Source: Bombyx mori
Taxonomy: Eukaryota; Arthropoda; Insecta; Lepidoptera; Bombycidae
Length of the DNA stretch: 64,000 nt
NCBI RefSeq assembly: GCF_030269925.1
Contig: NC_085131.1
Coordinates: 9,781,501 to 9,845,500, forward strand
Direction: 5' to 3'
Below are positions 10,085-60,192 of the stretch, one piece after another. The position numbers and the translations under genes were made by a program. The notes below the pieces were generated by a model. The model was not told where the DNA came from. It did no database searches and worked only from the letters and a program-made list of their open reading frames with translations. Position 1 is the stretch's first letter; each line of letters starts with the position of its first letter.

Positions 10085-10712
10085 ATATAGTTACTTTACT
10101 TACCTGCTGTGGAATGGCAACGCGCACTCTGGGCTGTGCGGATATCGGGATATCGATTTCACTGATCGATACTCGTAGTTGTGTATCGAATATAATATCG
10201 GTAAATAAAAAAAACAATACATCTTCCACACAAGAGAACTAGCCAGAAATGTATTACAAATCATGATATTGGTAAAAAAAAAGTAGTTGTAAATATCCCC
10301 TTTACTTACACGCTGTGGAAGGGCGCCGCACCCTAGGGGCTGGCGGATATCGGGATATCGATTTCACTGATCGATACTCGTAGTTGTGTATCGAATATAA
10401 TATCGGTAAATAAAAAAAACAATGCATCTTCCACACAAGAGAACTAGCCAGAAATGTATTACAAATCATGATATTGGTAAAAAAAAGTTGTTGTAAATAT
10501 CCCCTTTACTTACCCGCTGTGGAAGGGCGCCGCACCCTAGGGGCTAGCGGATATCGGGATATCGATTTCACTGATCGATACTCGTAGTTGTGTATCGAAT
10601 ATAATTTCGGTAAATAAATAAATAAAACCAACAATATATTCTCAAACAAGAGAACTAGCCAGAAATGTATTACAAATTATAATATTGGTAAAAAAAAACT
10701 AGTTATAAATAT
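10085..10712. repeat. Tandem array, three units of about 204 bp, rich in CGATA
   Basis: The block gatatcgggatatcgatttc recurs at 10141, 10346 and 10550 (spacing 205 and 204). Within each unit about 60 bp hold five CGATA/TATCG pentamers (four in unit 3). Units 2 and 3 share a GC-rich block (gggcgccgcaccctagggg) that differs in unit 1. No conserved frame runs across the units. Confidence 0.9.
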
Positions 10713-13006
10713 CCTTTCAATCGAACACTGGATCGGTGTTTTACAGTGGGGATATCGAAAATTATTATGTCCAGAATAAAACCGGACAAATAGGATCAAC
10801 TTAAAATCATCTAAACGAATTCAAAATTTTATATAGACTCTTTGATTGCAGTTATTATTACACAATTTGATCTAATTGATCATTCCTATAAGTGCTAAGT
10901 TAAAATATTTGGACTAGTTGAAGGTAAAATAAGTTTCCTGTTACTATAAATGTGGCTATCTGGTATGTGACGTCACATCAACTGGAAATTTTCATTCATT
11001 GCGGCCTGTAGTAGCAATAAACTTCTCTTCTAATACACTAGGAGTCATCCTTGTGGTAATAAAAAAAACAAAACTATATGCACAACTTTGTATTATAACG
11101 ATAATCATAAGCACCTTACAATATGTTGTCTGTTACCATTATTCTGTTATCAACAGTTACATATATTACCGTTATAAATATGCTTTTATACAAAATTTAT
11201 CAATTTCATGAACAGCATTTTGCAAAATATTGCTATGGTGACGTCAGTCCGTACGTACATACACACATTTAAGACAACTGAAATTAGAACTACTTAGAAT
11301 TTAATCGCGCTAGTTACACACAAATATATATTTCTATATTATAATATAATATACATATGTAGATATTTATTAGAAATAAATTCGATTGATGGCAGATTCA
11401 TTGGGATGTCTTTAAAAATACAAAACGAATATATGTCGTGTCTATTATGTGTAACTAGCGTTAATTATTACGTCAAGTGACCGAACAGCACGCATATAAA
11501 AATTGCACACATTAGCTTACCAGAAGCGTTTCGCCAAATAGATATTATAATATTTTATTATTATTATTATTTTAAATACTATTAATCCTAATTACATTTT
11601 TTATTTATTAAATATTTTAATTGTCCGATACGGCCACTTGACTTATGAGTAAGTTGTATTATACTATACAAATTTTACATTATAAATATGCCTAAGTTCT
11701 GTTCGAACATTTTAGATTAGTTATGAAAAGAAAAAGAAAAAAAAAACGGTTATGAAACCGTACAGTGATATATTGACAATAGCTGTATTAAAGAAATTAG
11801 ATTGGAAAATTTGTACAAAAAATAAAAGAAATCAATATTTTAAGTGATAAATATTAGAATCGAATGAAATAGACACGGAAGATTTTTATATGAGAATATA
11901 GTGCACAAGTGAATTTGTGAAATAGTATAGTATAGTAGTAGGTATATAGTAATAGTATAGTATAGAATCCGTCTCTTAACATTCAGTCTCGAAGCAGTGC
12001 CCGTCTATGGATACAGAGTCCCACTCCTATATTCTGTCTACAACAATAACCCAAACTAAGTTAAACATATTTTCATATAAGCTCCATTAACAAATAAAGG
12101 TTATATTCCCCTTTTTCTTAAAATCAATTCGCGTTGTATACAAATATTGAAAACCATTTTGAAACAGAAACCTACGTATTTTTAACTTTCACTCCAGTAG
12201 ATGCAGACATATGAATTAGTGATAAACAATAAGTTATCGTTAATAAATTTATTTTACAATCAAAGGTCTGTATCAAATGTAAATATATAGTATAAGGGAA
12301 ATAAATGTCTACTTCCGGTCCTTCAAAAAATTCACGCACACATTTCTCATTGAGACAATCAGACAAAATAACATGGTCTATAAACTTTATATGCGCTAGT
12401 TAAAATGTTTTTTTTAATAAATAAATATTTTTTGCCTAAATAATGAATGGAATTCTCGAAAATTTTCAACGCATGATTTTGATACATTTAAAAAAAAAAA
12501 CGATCGGCAAGATTCTCCTTCTCTTTCTAACACGAGCGCAAAAATAGTACGAACAATAAGTGCATAATAATTCAGTTCAGTTGTATCTGCTCCCTCAAAT
12601 AACTAAACCAAATTAAATCGCTGACCAAAATATATTATTTGATAAAATCGACCAGCATTTATTGATATATGTAGTAGTACTAGTAAGTATGTATCCGCGG
12701 CCCTAACTACAGTTGATAAGATTCACCCGTTTTCAGACACACTCAAACCGACAACTTTGGCACTAAGCGCACTACTAGATCGGAAATCAATAAGACACAG
12801 TAGAAATGCAACAGTACATCGGGTGCCCTTTAAATACATCATTCATCACATTACCGACTATTACCTACACGAAGCAAACAGTGAACCTAACTAAAACGAT
12901 ACTGCAATGCGTGATTTAAGTAATTTTTTTTATTAACAAACGATATTTGATTAGCAGATCAATATTGATTATGTATTGATGTGAAATTTTATACATATTA
13001 TTATAT
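10713..13006. other. Intergenic, no gene seen
   Basis: AT-rich. Contains two palindromic CRE-like sites (tgacgtca near 10969 and 11240). No frame or repeat I can name. Confidence 0.4.
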
Positions 13007-13075
13007 CGAGGATTGAAAGGCTATTTGGTTTGAGCGATATTTATTTTTGTAATTAAAGGTGCGTTTTATTTGGTA

Positions 13076-13590
13076 CCAGCGACCCGCCCTCGCTTCGCTT
13101 CGGAAACTGTAATTTATTATTGATTTCTCCACTATTCAATGGATGTTATTATACATATAAACCTTCCTCTTCAATAACTCTATCTATTAAAAATAAAAAC
13201 TTCAGAGGTGTCAAGGGACACCCGGATGGAACGAAGTTCCTTTCGATTAATTAGTGAAGGAATTGTAATTTTTTTTTAAAGTTATAATAATAAATTACGG
13301 CATTACGCGGACCAATCGGATACGAGCAATGTCAGGCGGATCAATCGGATACGAGCAATGTCACGCGATAAGCGCCTACACGTTGATTGGTCAGAATGAC
13401 GGATCTAAAAAGTGTCGTGACAACTTTTCGTAAGAATTTTTTCCGTCTAGCCCCCTTTCACAACGCGCGATAAGGAACTTCGTTCCAAAAAAACCGCATC
13501 AAAATGCGTAGTTTTAAAGATTTAAGCATACATAGGGACAGATACAGGGACAGAGAAAGCGACTTTGTTTTTTGTTATACTATGTAGTGA
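13076..13590 (-). mobile_element. Short Helitron, reverse copy, interrupted
   Basis: On the minus strand it starts TCACTACATAGTATAA and ends CGAAGCGAGGGCGGGTCGCT, the same ends as copies at 24184 and 44475. The 3' CTAG is mutated. Interrupted by the MITE at 13192-13486. Confidence 0.75.
13192..13486. mobile_element. MITE inside the Helitron (ends ggaacgaagttcct)
   Basis: Compared with the intact Helitron at 44475 the extra sequence starts after ctatctattaaaaa and ends before aaaccgcatc. It has inverted blocks ggaacgaagttcc and ggaacttcgttcc and, beside one, a small hairpin (ggtgtc..gacacc). It includes a tandem copy of ggatcaatcggatacgagca. Confidence 0.7.
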
Positions 13591-13757
13591 TTAACATCAA
13601 CAGTTCAATGTTATTAATTGAACTTACATTAAGTTTACTCCATTCAAATAGTTGAAGTTTTTTTTAAATGAGATTTTATCCAAATTTTAAACTTTCAATG
13701 GCTCTCTTATAAAGTTGTTAAAAATGCCGCTTAAACCAAATAGTCTTTCAGCCCTCG

Positions 13758-14734
13758 TTGTGTAACTAAACTAATTAATTTATATTATTTTGACTCCAAA
13801 TATAAGAACAGATAAAAAAAATAAAACAAATTATAACTTTTAAAGGCAATCAGCACTCAAGTTCCTTGTGCCCCTTTATTTTTTTTATAATAATAATTAT
13901 TATAATAATAATAAAAGTAAATATTATAACGTAATAGAAAATTAAAAATTAACTACCTTCACAATACATTATTTGGTATTCTACAAATTAAATAAATAAA
14001 GTTCATGATTACTATGGCTTTAGTGGATTTTAATTTCTAAATGTAAACACTAATGAGTTGCATACACTATTATAATTTTTTAATGACACGTTAATTAAAT
14101 TATTAAATGAATTTAGATGAAAAAACAACATCGAACATTACGGATACGGTGTCAAGCGCTTATCAAATTCACGGAAGATAATTTTGACTCACGAAATTTA
14201 CTGACAAAAAAAAGAAGATTTTGTAATAATTTTACACGTGTACTTTTTTTGTATAGAAGTGTACTGTAGATCAGATGTTTTTTTTTTTGTATGTAATATC
14301 AATAAATTTTATGAATCACTGATTGTAAAAACCCATTTTTTGACAGTCAATTCCGAAATGTATTTTTGTTTTTGTGTCAAGTTCCTTAACACATTGTGTT
14401 AATTTTCAAAATAGATTTCTGGTTGAGTTTTTACAATAATAATAATAAAAAAATCGAACCATAATATAAAACAATTCGACTAACATCATACGATTACAGG
14501 TGGTACTTGCAGTGGAATGGTGTATAAATCTATACTCTTAAATAATACATCGAATATTTTATATAAAAAAATTATTAAGTAAAGGTTTAATGAAAGCGAG
14601 TTATCGAAACGGTACGATATATACGAACGAATTTCCACGTTGTATAACCACAATACAATCATAAAATATATGTATGTATGTATGTATGTATTTATACATA
14701 TATGTAAATATAGAGTTGGATGTAGGACTGTATG
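13758..14734. other. Intergenic, no gene seen
   Basis: Very AT-rich with simple runs, including a (TATG)n tract at about 14667-14705. May contain part of the B56 3' UTR further right, but no poly(A) signal is convincing. Confidence 0.4.
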
Positions 14735-15003
14735 TATATCGACGATTGAAAGGCAAACTTGACTAAGCGACAATGCGTGAACTTTACAGTAGACTAATTT
14801 AAAGTTGAAATATGTACCTGAAAACAAAAATTATTTTAACGAATCTAGCTGTAGTAGAATCTAGCTAGTAGCTGTAGGATTGAAATGATTTTAATAGACC
14901 TAGAAATATATTTTGTTTGCGCATCGAATATGGTTATTGCCTATCATTTATGTACAAAGCAGTTATTGTCGCTTAGTCACGTTTGCCTTTCAAGCGTCGA
15001 TAT
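14735..15003. mobile_element. MITE, family X copy 2, opposite orientation to copy 1
   Basis: Same terminal repeats and the same internal blocks (gaatatggttattgcctatc) as 2913-3166, reversed. Left end is slightly more diverged. Confidence 0.8.
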
Positions 15004-15620
15004 GTAGATTTTATATATTTGTAAATGTACAAATGTCGTAAGGTCACAGATTTTTCCGTTGATGTTTTTTTCCATCGTCGGTTGTCTGAAAGAGATCACT
15101 GCTAACCGTAATAGCGCTATTCGTAAGTACTGTGTTTGTATGTATATTATAAACCTATCCATTACGTGTCCAATGTAGTATAAATAAATTATCGAACGCG
15201 TAAGCGAGTTCTTTATGTATTTGTTATGAAGTATCCAAGTAATTCAAGTCATGGTCAGGTTTCCGTGGGCGGACGCGACGTACCGTTCTCGAACTCGACG
15301 CGCGTTTCACGCTTTTTGACTCAGTTTAATCGTTCTTCGTCTCAACCAGTCGCCAGAGCGCGATTGATTTCTATAACTTTACGTAAATCGTTCTGTGACA
15401 CTCGAGATGCAATTTTTTTGTGGCGAGATGAGTTCAGTCTCTCTCTCGTTTTGTTTCAAGATATATCACGTGATTAATAGAAATCGAAAGATCTAGATGA
15501 TTGAGGATCGTCCCGGGAGACGTGCGACGGTCGCGCTCCTACCGAATATTGTTCAACTAACCGACTTTATGGCTCTGGTTCCCCGAATGTTGTAACGTGG
15601 GTCCGGGCGGCGGGCGGTCG
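15004..15620. other. Downstream flank / probable B56 3' UTR
   Basis: Directly follows the B56 stop on the minus strand, so at least part is 3' UTR. No repeat recognised; moderately GC-rich near the stop. Confidence 0.45.
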
Positions 15621-54680
<39,060 letters not shown>

Positions 54681-54866
54681 CTTGAATTTCTTAACGCATA
54701 CAACCAGACTTCACTTCACAAAATTCACTTTTTAAATTTGACACTAAAAACTTTTTTTAAATTAATTTAAAAAAAAACTAAAGACACTTCGTTAAATAAA
54801 CAAAAATTTCATTTCCAAAAGAACCGGTTATGGAGATATTTTCTAGGCGATCAAGTAATAGAGTTA

Positions 54867-55513
54867 GGGCGGATTCGACCAAACTTAAATTTAAACTCGA
54901 GTAACTATACGAGGAATAACCTATTCCATGATTTTAATCTCGAGTAAATTCATAGTCGTTTTTCCACGTATACTTGCGCTAGGAATAACAATACGCGAAT
55001 AGCAGAGTGAATGGTGAACAAAAATAAAATCCGGCAAATAAATGTTGTTGTTCAACGGCATAGTGTAAGAGCATACAAATCGTCAACTCGATTTTGCCGT
55101 ATTTTAGTGTGAAAAAGTAGCTGTTGTGTAAGATATCCAGCTGTCAAACGTATTATTTTTATTTCTTGTTTGTTTGAGGGAATTGTCAAGTTTTGTCGTG
55201 TGGTTTTATCTTTTTTCGTTTAAACGTTGCATTCAGACTATTAATAATCATTTAGTGCATTGCGTTGACTTGAAATTAAAACAGAATAAATATTTATGAA
55301 ATGACAGAAATCAGATGTTGGACTGACAGACGCCATTACTTTATTCTAGGAATAGCTCCGTTATTCCGTGCGAAACGGCGGTATAGTAACAATTCCCGAA
55401 TAGGCCCACTATTCTTAGAATTGTAGTTGGTAAAACGTAAAATTGATTTACTCTCGATTAACTGAGGAGTTATTCTAAGAATAAGATTTACTCTTGTTTG
55501 GTCGAATCGACCC
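54867..55513. mobile_element. MITE upstream of B56 exon 1 (ends gattcgaccaaac)
   Basis: Ends gggcggattcgaccaaac and gtttggtcgaatcgaccc are inverted repeats with two mismatches. Short ttag occurs directly outside both ends. About 650 bp, no frame, with internal palindromic blocks (ctcgag, gaggaataac). Begins 187 bp upstream of the B56 ATG. Confidence 0.6.
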
Positions 55514-56720
55514 TTAGTGTCAAATTACGGGCGGCTTGGTAATGAGTTTGCACGGACAATGAACTTTGTTATGGCGTATCAAAATTTCACTGCGCCGGAG
55601 AGCCCGCAGCGACTTGTAATTCGCGAGAATGGTCGAGAAACTTTGTTTGGGTAAACACACGAAGTACTTTCTCTAAAAAGCTTAAAACTTGCATTTTTAT
55701 GTTGTCAAACGATGAACGTGAACAACATGCACAGGGATAGCGTAATATTTAGAGATAAATAAAAAAAAAAATGAACTGCCTGACGAAAAATTCAATTAAA
55801 AATATTTTAAAATTCCTACTTAATGTACACTTTCTCTTAGTCGGACGATTCGATGTGGAATTAAGCTCAAATCGCGTCATCAAATTTGACCTTCAAAATC
55901 CATGTTATTCTAATTTCTGCAAAAACAACGTTATCGCTTTAAATTTAAGACACCTTAAAAAAATTTTTGAGTGACACCGGTGCGCGTAAAATTAACTATA
56001 AACATGACGACTCTAATAACACTAGTGTTTGCTTGGCGATTTTAAGGTTTACACAAGACTCTGAAGCGAAGATGTTTTTTACACTGAACGTGTTCGTCGG
56101 GAGGGAACGGTGGACGTACTGATAGACTGACTGGACTGACAGGTACATCATTTCTAAATGATTATCGTAGAAATAGCTACATGCGGTTTCCGACATTTAA
56201 CATAATAAAAGCGCAACGAATCGGAACCACTCTTACGTATTAACGTGGCAACGATATAATATTATCATAAGAACAGCGGCCTTGCCTGTGGTCTTTCTTA
56301 TTGCTGGACGGCCGTTACTAATTAAATGGTTCGTTTTGAAAAAATTGCGAAATCAACTGTATTCCAAAACGAATTAAGTTGGGTTTTTTAATTCAATTTT
56401 AAAAGCCTGTTATGACTGATGGCTTCTTTTATTAAGCATGAAATGCAACCAAGTTTATCAAAGATCTACCAAAGATATAAAAACATAACAGTACATACAG
56501 TACGAAAACAAAAAAATCTCGTTTTCTGATTAGTATTTTTTAGTTTTGACGAGTTTTTTGTCAAGGCCGACTTGGTTGTTTTTTAATTTTACGTTCAATT
56601 TCGTATGTAACATAGAAATCTTAGATTACGTATAGCTTTTAATAATTTAAACAATAGTTTCTATTATTTTTTTTGGTACAGATTACCCACCACCCAGCCT
56701 ATTTCTGCTTCTTTTTTTTT
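55514..56720. other. Upstream of B56, no gene seen
   Basis: AT-rich; short frames only. A B56 promoter may lie here if the MITE at 54867 is within the 5' UTR or intron. Confidence 0.35.
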
Positions 56721-56880
56721 ATTGCCTTTGTAGGCAGGCGAGCGTAAAAAAAGTGGTTACCGTCGCCCATGGACTTCAGCAATGCCAGAAGCAGAGCCAA
56801 GCCGCTGCCTACTGCTTAATACTCTCCACAAGCCTCGTTTGAAGAAGGACATGTCATAGGCAGTAGCAGGGTTGCAAATG
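56721..56880 (+). repeat. Family C repeat
   Basis: T run, attgcctttgtaggcaggcg to gccaagccgctgcctactgc, then ctccacaagcctcgtttgaa, which also follows the copy at 22520. Confidence 0.7.
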
Positions 56881-57094
56881 AAACTTCGGATTATCTACAA
56901 GTCAAATTGACCAGAGCCCGAGCGGCTGCTTTTGCTTTGTATCTATGGCCCCTGTTAAGCACTTAACATTAGGTTAATTGTCAGCGAACGGTACGGTAAT
57001 ATATTAAACATATCAACGGCACAATTGACTTAGAAAGATTTTTCCCATGTATAAATTCAAATGTAAATAACATGAAATGCAATATAAATTAGTA

Positions 57095-57240
57095 TTAAAA
57101 TGAAACAGCAACGCAGACGCTAAACGTCACGAGCATCGCCCACGTGAACCACAAACAGCAAACAATGATGCGTTTTGGTTCTATTATCGGAGTATCTAGC
57201 ATATTCAGTGATGACTTCAATGTTGGTAGCTCGGAGGTAA
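57095..57240 (-). CDS. Candidate terminal exon of an unknown membrane protein
   Basis: After a TTTTTAG acceptor an open frame runs 47 codons to TAA: TSELPTLKSSLNMLDTPIIE, then a hydrophobic stretch RIIVCCLWFTWAMLVTFSVC ending VAVSF. Third positions are rich in C and G, unlike the surroundings, and the shape suggests a C-terminal membrane anchor. No further exon was found to the right and no AATAAA follows closely. It may equally be a chance frame. Confidence 0.25.
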
Positions 57241-57394
57241 CTAAAAACTGTATTTCAAGAGATGCGCGCGCGGCCAAAGGTTACGTGACATTGACGGAAA
57301 AACAGACTTAGCTAAATTATTTTCATTTGGAATGGCTGACTATTATGAATTTTCATTTTTGCTTTTGACGACTATTTGTACTAAACTAGTGTTT

Positions 57395-57584
57395 AGCATC
57401 CCAGGGTTGAGATATACCAAATTGGCAGGACCAATTTGAATGATTTTCTTTGTATGCGTTTGGGTGGCACCCTGGATGGTTTAGATTCACAAATCAGCCC
57501 GGCAGATGTCGCTGCAGTTGGTATCTAGGTTATTTATCTTTCCTAGAAATAATTTATAAGGCAAAAAAACGTTTGCTGGGCTAG
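57395..57584 (+). mobile_element. Helitron 3' part, ACGTTTGC(C/T)GGG family
   Basis: Ends ggcaaaaaaacgtttgctgg-gctag, matching the 3' end of the large element at 60193-61397 (ggcaacacaacgtttgccgg). The 5' limit is unclear. Confidence 0.5.
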
Positions 57585-57749
57585 ATAGTTTTTATCTCAT
57601 TTGTTTTCAAGTTGCAGTGAGAAAAACATTGTTTCCAACTTTTTTAGCTCCTACAAAAAATAAAGGAAAATCAGTTTACAGTCACAAGAGAAAAACGTTT
57701 TAAACTGTCTTTGCTTAAATAGAGATTTGGTAGTTAATATTGTAGGTCC

Positions 57750-57990
57750 TTTTTCTGTGTGTGATGTGTGAACGAGCTCTCACGGCCTAGCTGATGTAAG
57801 GTGGTTATCGGAGCCCATAGACATCACACAACGTAAATGTCGTCATCGTCAAAGTCTCCAATATATTGTCAAACTACTGTGGGACCCTTCAACTCGGAAG
57901 GCATGATTAGTTCGCGATAGAAATAGTCTGAACAGCAGTACTTATCCATGTAGGTTTACCATACGCATAACCACCTCTAAATGGCCATTG
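57750..57990 (-). repeat. Old SINE-tail copy
   Basis: Reverse tail (ggttatcggagcccatagac, agttcgcgatagaaatagtc), heavily diverged. Confidence 0.55.
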
Positions 57991-58880
57991 ACTATCTCAG
58001 CATGCTGGTACGCAGGAAACGCTGCTGCCCATTCTCCAGTGAAATTTTTCGGTTCCCGGGGACGGAGCCCCCGTACTCTGTATAATACATTTGATAACGA
58101 AGTATTTTTTTCTTTATTAGAAATATTAGTTTCTCGTTTTATTCTTTGTTAAAGGGAAACTAATTTCACAGCTTGATGCTCGATGTAATTGCATCACGCT
58201 GATCAATTAATTAACCGTGTCAATCGAATAAGAGGCGTCTTTAAATTAGAACTAAATTATCCGATAATTATTAAGGTCATCATGGTCTAATTAGTTACAT
58301 TATTTATGATAACTTACTTTGCCTGGTATGAATTATATAATTTATTGCAAATTACTTAAATTGTAATTAATATGACGTCATGTTTATTTATTACCGTGCG
58401 CGTGGCATTCGAGAAATTGAAAAACCAAGACAATATTTTGCGTTTTAAATTTCTTTTTTTATTTAAAAAAATAGATAAGTCTTAGTATGGTATAGTTTTA
58501 ATATTGTTTTTAGATAGCCTCTGTCGACAGACATACAACAAATTAGTTTTATTACTTACAACAAATTTGTATGTATTTAAATGGAATAGAAGGAAATAAA
58601 ACGTACCTATTAATAGCATTCAAAATACTAAAACCTCATTCGAGTAATTAAGTTTTACGTAATCAGAAAATGAATTTTCCTTGTCATTGTCGTAAAATTG
58701 ATACTTTATGTTTATTCCTTGACGCGTTCGGCGGATATAACACACAGTTTAGTACACGTCGGCATCATTGTAATGATGTTTAAATGAAACTATTATTTGA
58801 ACAAACATTCGAACCAAGATGGAGAATCTGAGACAATTTCCGGTTTGAAAGTGCGGGCTCAGCCGTTGGGAGGGTTGTGT
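57991..58880. other. No gene seen
   Basis: AT-rich; a short GC-rich patch (ggttcccggggacggagccc, 58050) stands out but has no frame. Confidence 0.35.
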
Positions 58881-58884
58881 TTTT

Positions 58885-59130
58885 TCCCCTACCTATTTTA
58901 ACTAGTCGCCAAATGGGCTATTCCAACTACGCCCGGGTTGGGTAGGTGAGCTCACAGGCTCAACTGAAGTAGTAGCCCTAGTAAGATCGGTGCTTCGCAA
59001 AATCTAGCACCGGGTCAGAATTGTGACCCACTGAGAAGATCCGGCGAGAAACTCAATTTGCTGTGTCTATGGGTTAGTTCGCTCGTCGAACTCTTGAACT
59101 CGTACTTTGATCGCTAGAAAAGCCTAATGT
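58885..59130 (+). mobile_element. Bm1 SINE
   Basis: cctacctattttaactagtc start, ccactgagaagatccggcga core, truncated after tgctcgtcgaactcttg-like sequence. Confidence 0.75.
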
Positions 59131-59554
59131 GTCAAATATATATTCCAAATCTATAATAAAATAATACAGGAAACCCAATTTCACCCTGATTTCATTCACT
59201 ATTCATCATTCTCCTAGAACTGTAAATTGTTTACGTTGTTTGACCATTTAATAGACTTTGTTCTTTATGTTTGGAATTGGAATTTCATCCTAAACATGTT
59301 TACGATATTTTTGATCAAAGAAATCGCGTAGTTCCCGCTGTGGTTTGATATGTCTTAATCCGTGTTGGCTTAGAAGAATTTTGTTTCCGTGATAGAAATA
59401 ACATTTCCTTGAAACTAATATGAATAGTTACAAATAAAAAAACGGACTTCACTCAGCTGAAATTCAATTCTTATTAGAGTTGTGAAACACTGTTTGAAAA
59501 AGGCTGGGAATGGCTATACGAACGATGCGATACAGTTCTCTTCACTCATCTTCT

Positions 59555-60045
59555 TAGTGGGAATCGCGATTCCGATTCGGTGGTAGATTCAGCGAAGTAC
59601 TTCCTAGCTAGTGTTAATAAATCCTCTCAGGTTGAGCCCCGTGTGCTCTTCCTAGCTAGTGTTAATAAATCCTCTCAGGTTGAGCCCCGTGTGCTCTTCC
59701 TAGCTAGTGTTAATAAATCCTCTCAGGTTGAGCCCCGTGTGCTCTTCCTAGCTAGTGTTAATAAATCCTCCCAGGTTGAGCCCCGTGTGCTCTTCCTAGC
59801 TAGTGTTAATAAATCCTCTCAGGTTGAGCCCCGTGTGCTCAGCTAGTGTTAATAAATCCTCTCAGGTTGAGCCCCGTGTGCTCTTCCTAGCTAGTGTTAA
59901 CAAATCCTCCCAGGTTGAGCCCGGTGTGCTCTTCCTAGCTAGTGTTAACAAATCCTCCCAGGTTGAGCCCCGTGAGCTCACTTACCAAACCGGGCGTAGT
60001 TGGAATAGCGCCTTAGGCTATCAACAATTAGGTAGGGAAAAAAAT
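59555..60045 (-). mobile_element. Bm1 SINE carrying a 48-bp minisatellite
   Basis: Reverse Bm1 (cgattccgattcggtggtag to attaggtagggaaaaaaa) in which the segment from ctagctagtgttaataaatc to gccccgtgtgct is repeated. Other Bm1 copies in the window have this segment once. Confidence 0.85.
59600..59977. repeat. 48-bp tandem repeat, eight units
   Basis: Units begin cttcctagctagtgttaat and end gccccgtgtgct; period 48 bp, one unit shorter by 8 bp (near 59838). Being a multiple of three it opens a repetitive frame (LASVNKSSQVEPRVLF), which is not a gene. Confidence 0.95.
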
Positions 60046-60192
60046 AATGTGATATACACATCAAAAAATATTCACTTTATGATAATAACGCTAAATTACA
60101 AGCTTATGGTCCGCACCTACCTTACTTCTTGGTTATTATAATCAATTTTGGCAATTATAACTTTTTTATCGTTTTCTTAGGATATCTGCTAA

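Larger units (their letters stand above)
13007..13757. mobile_element. Outer TIR element of a triple nest
   Basis: The ends are inverted repeats of about 34 bp with roughly 28 matches (left cgaggattgaaaggctattt; right the complement of cgagggctgaaagactattt). The element contains a Helitron, which itself contains a MITE. Outer sequence is AT-rich with no frame. Confidence 0.65.

Noticed and set aside
14486..14827. 113-codon minus-strand frame
   Set aside because: Low-complexity AT-rich translation running into the family X MITE; no codon bias or domain.
59580..60141. Repeat protein with LASVNKSSQVEPRVLF units
   Set aside because: Minisatellite within Bm1 with a period divisible by three; broken by the shorter unit.
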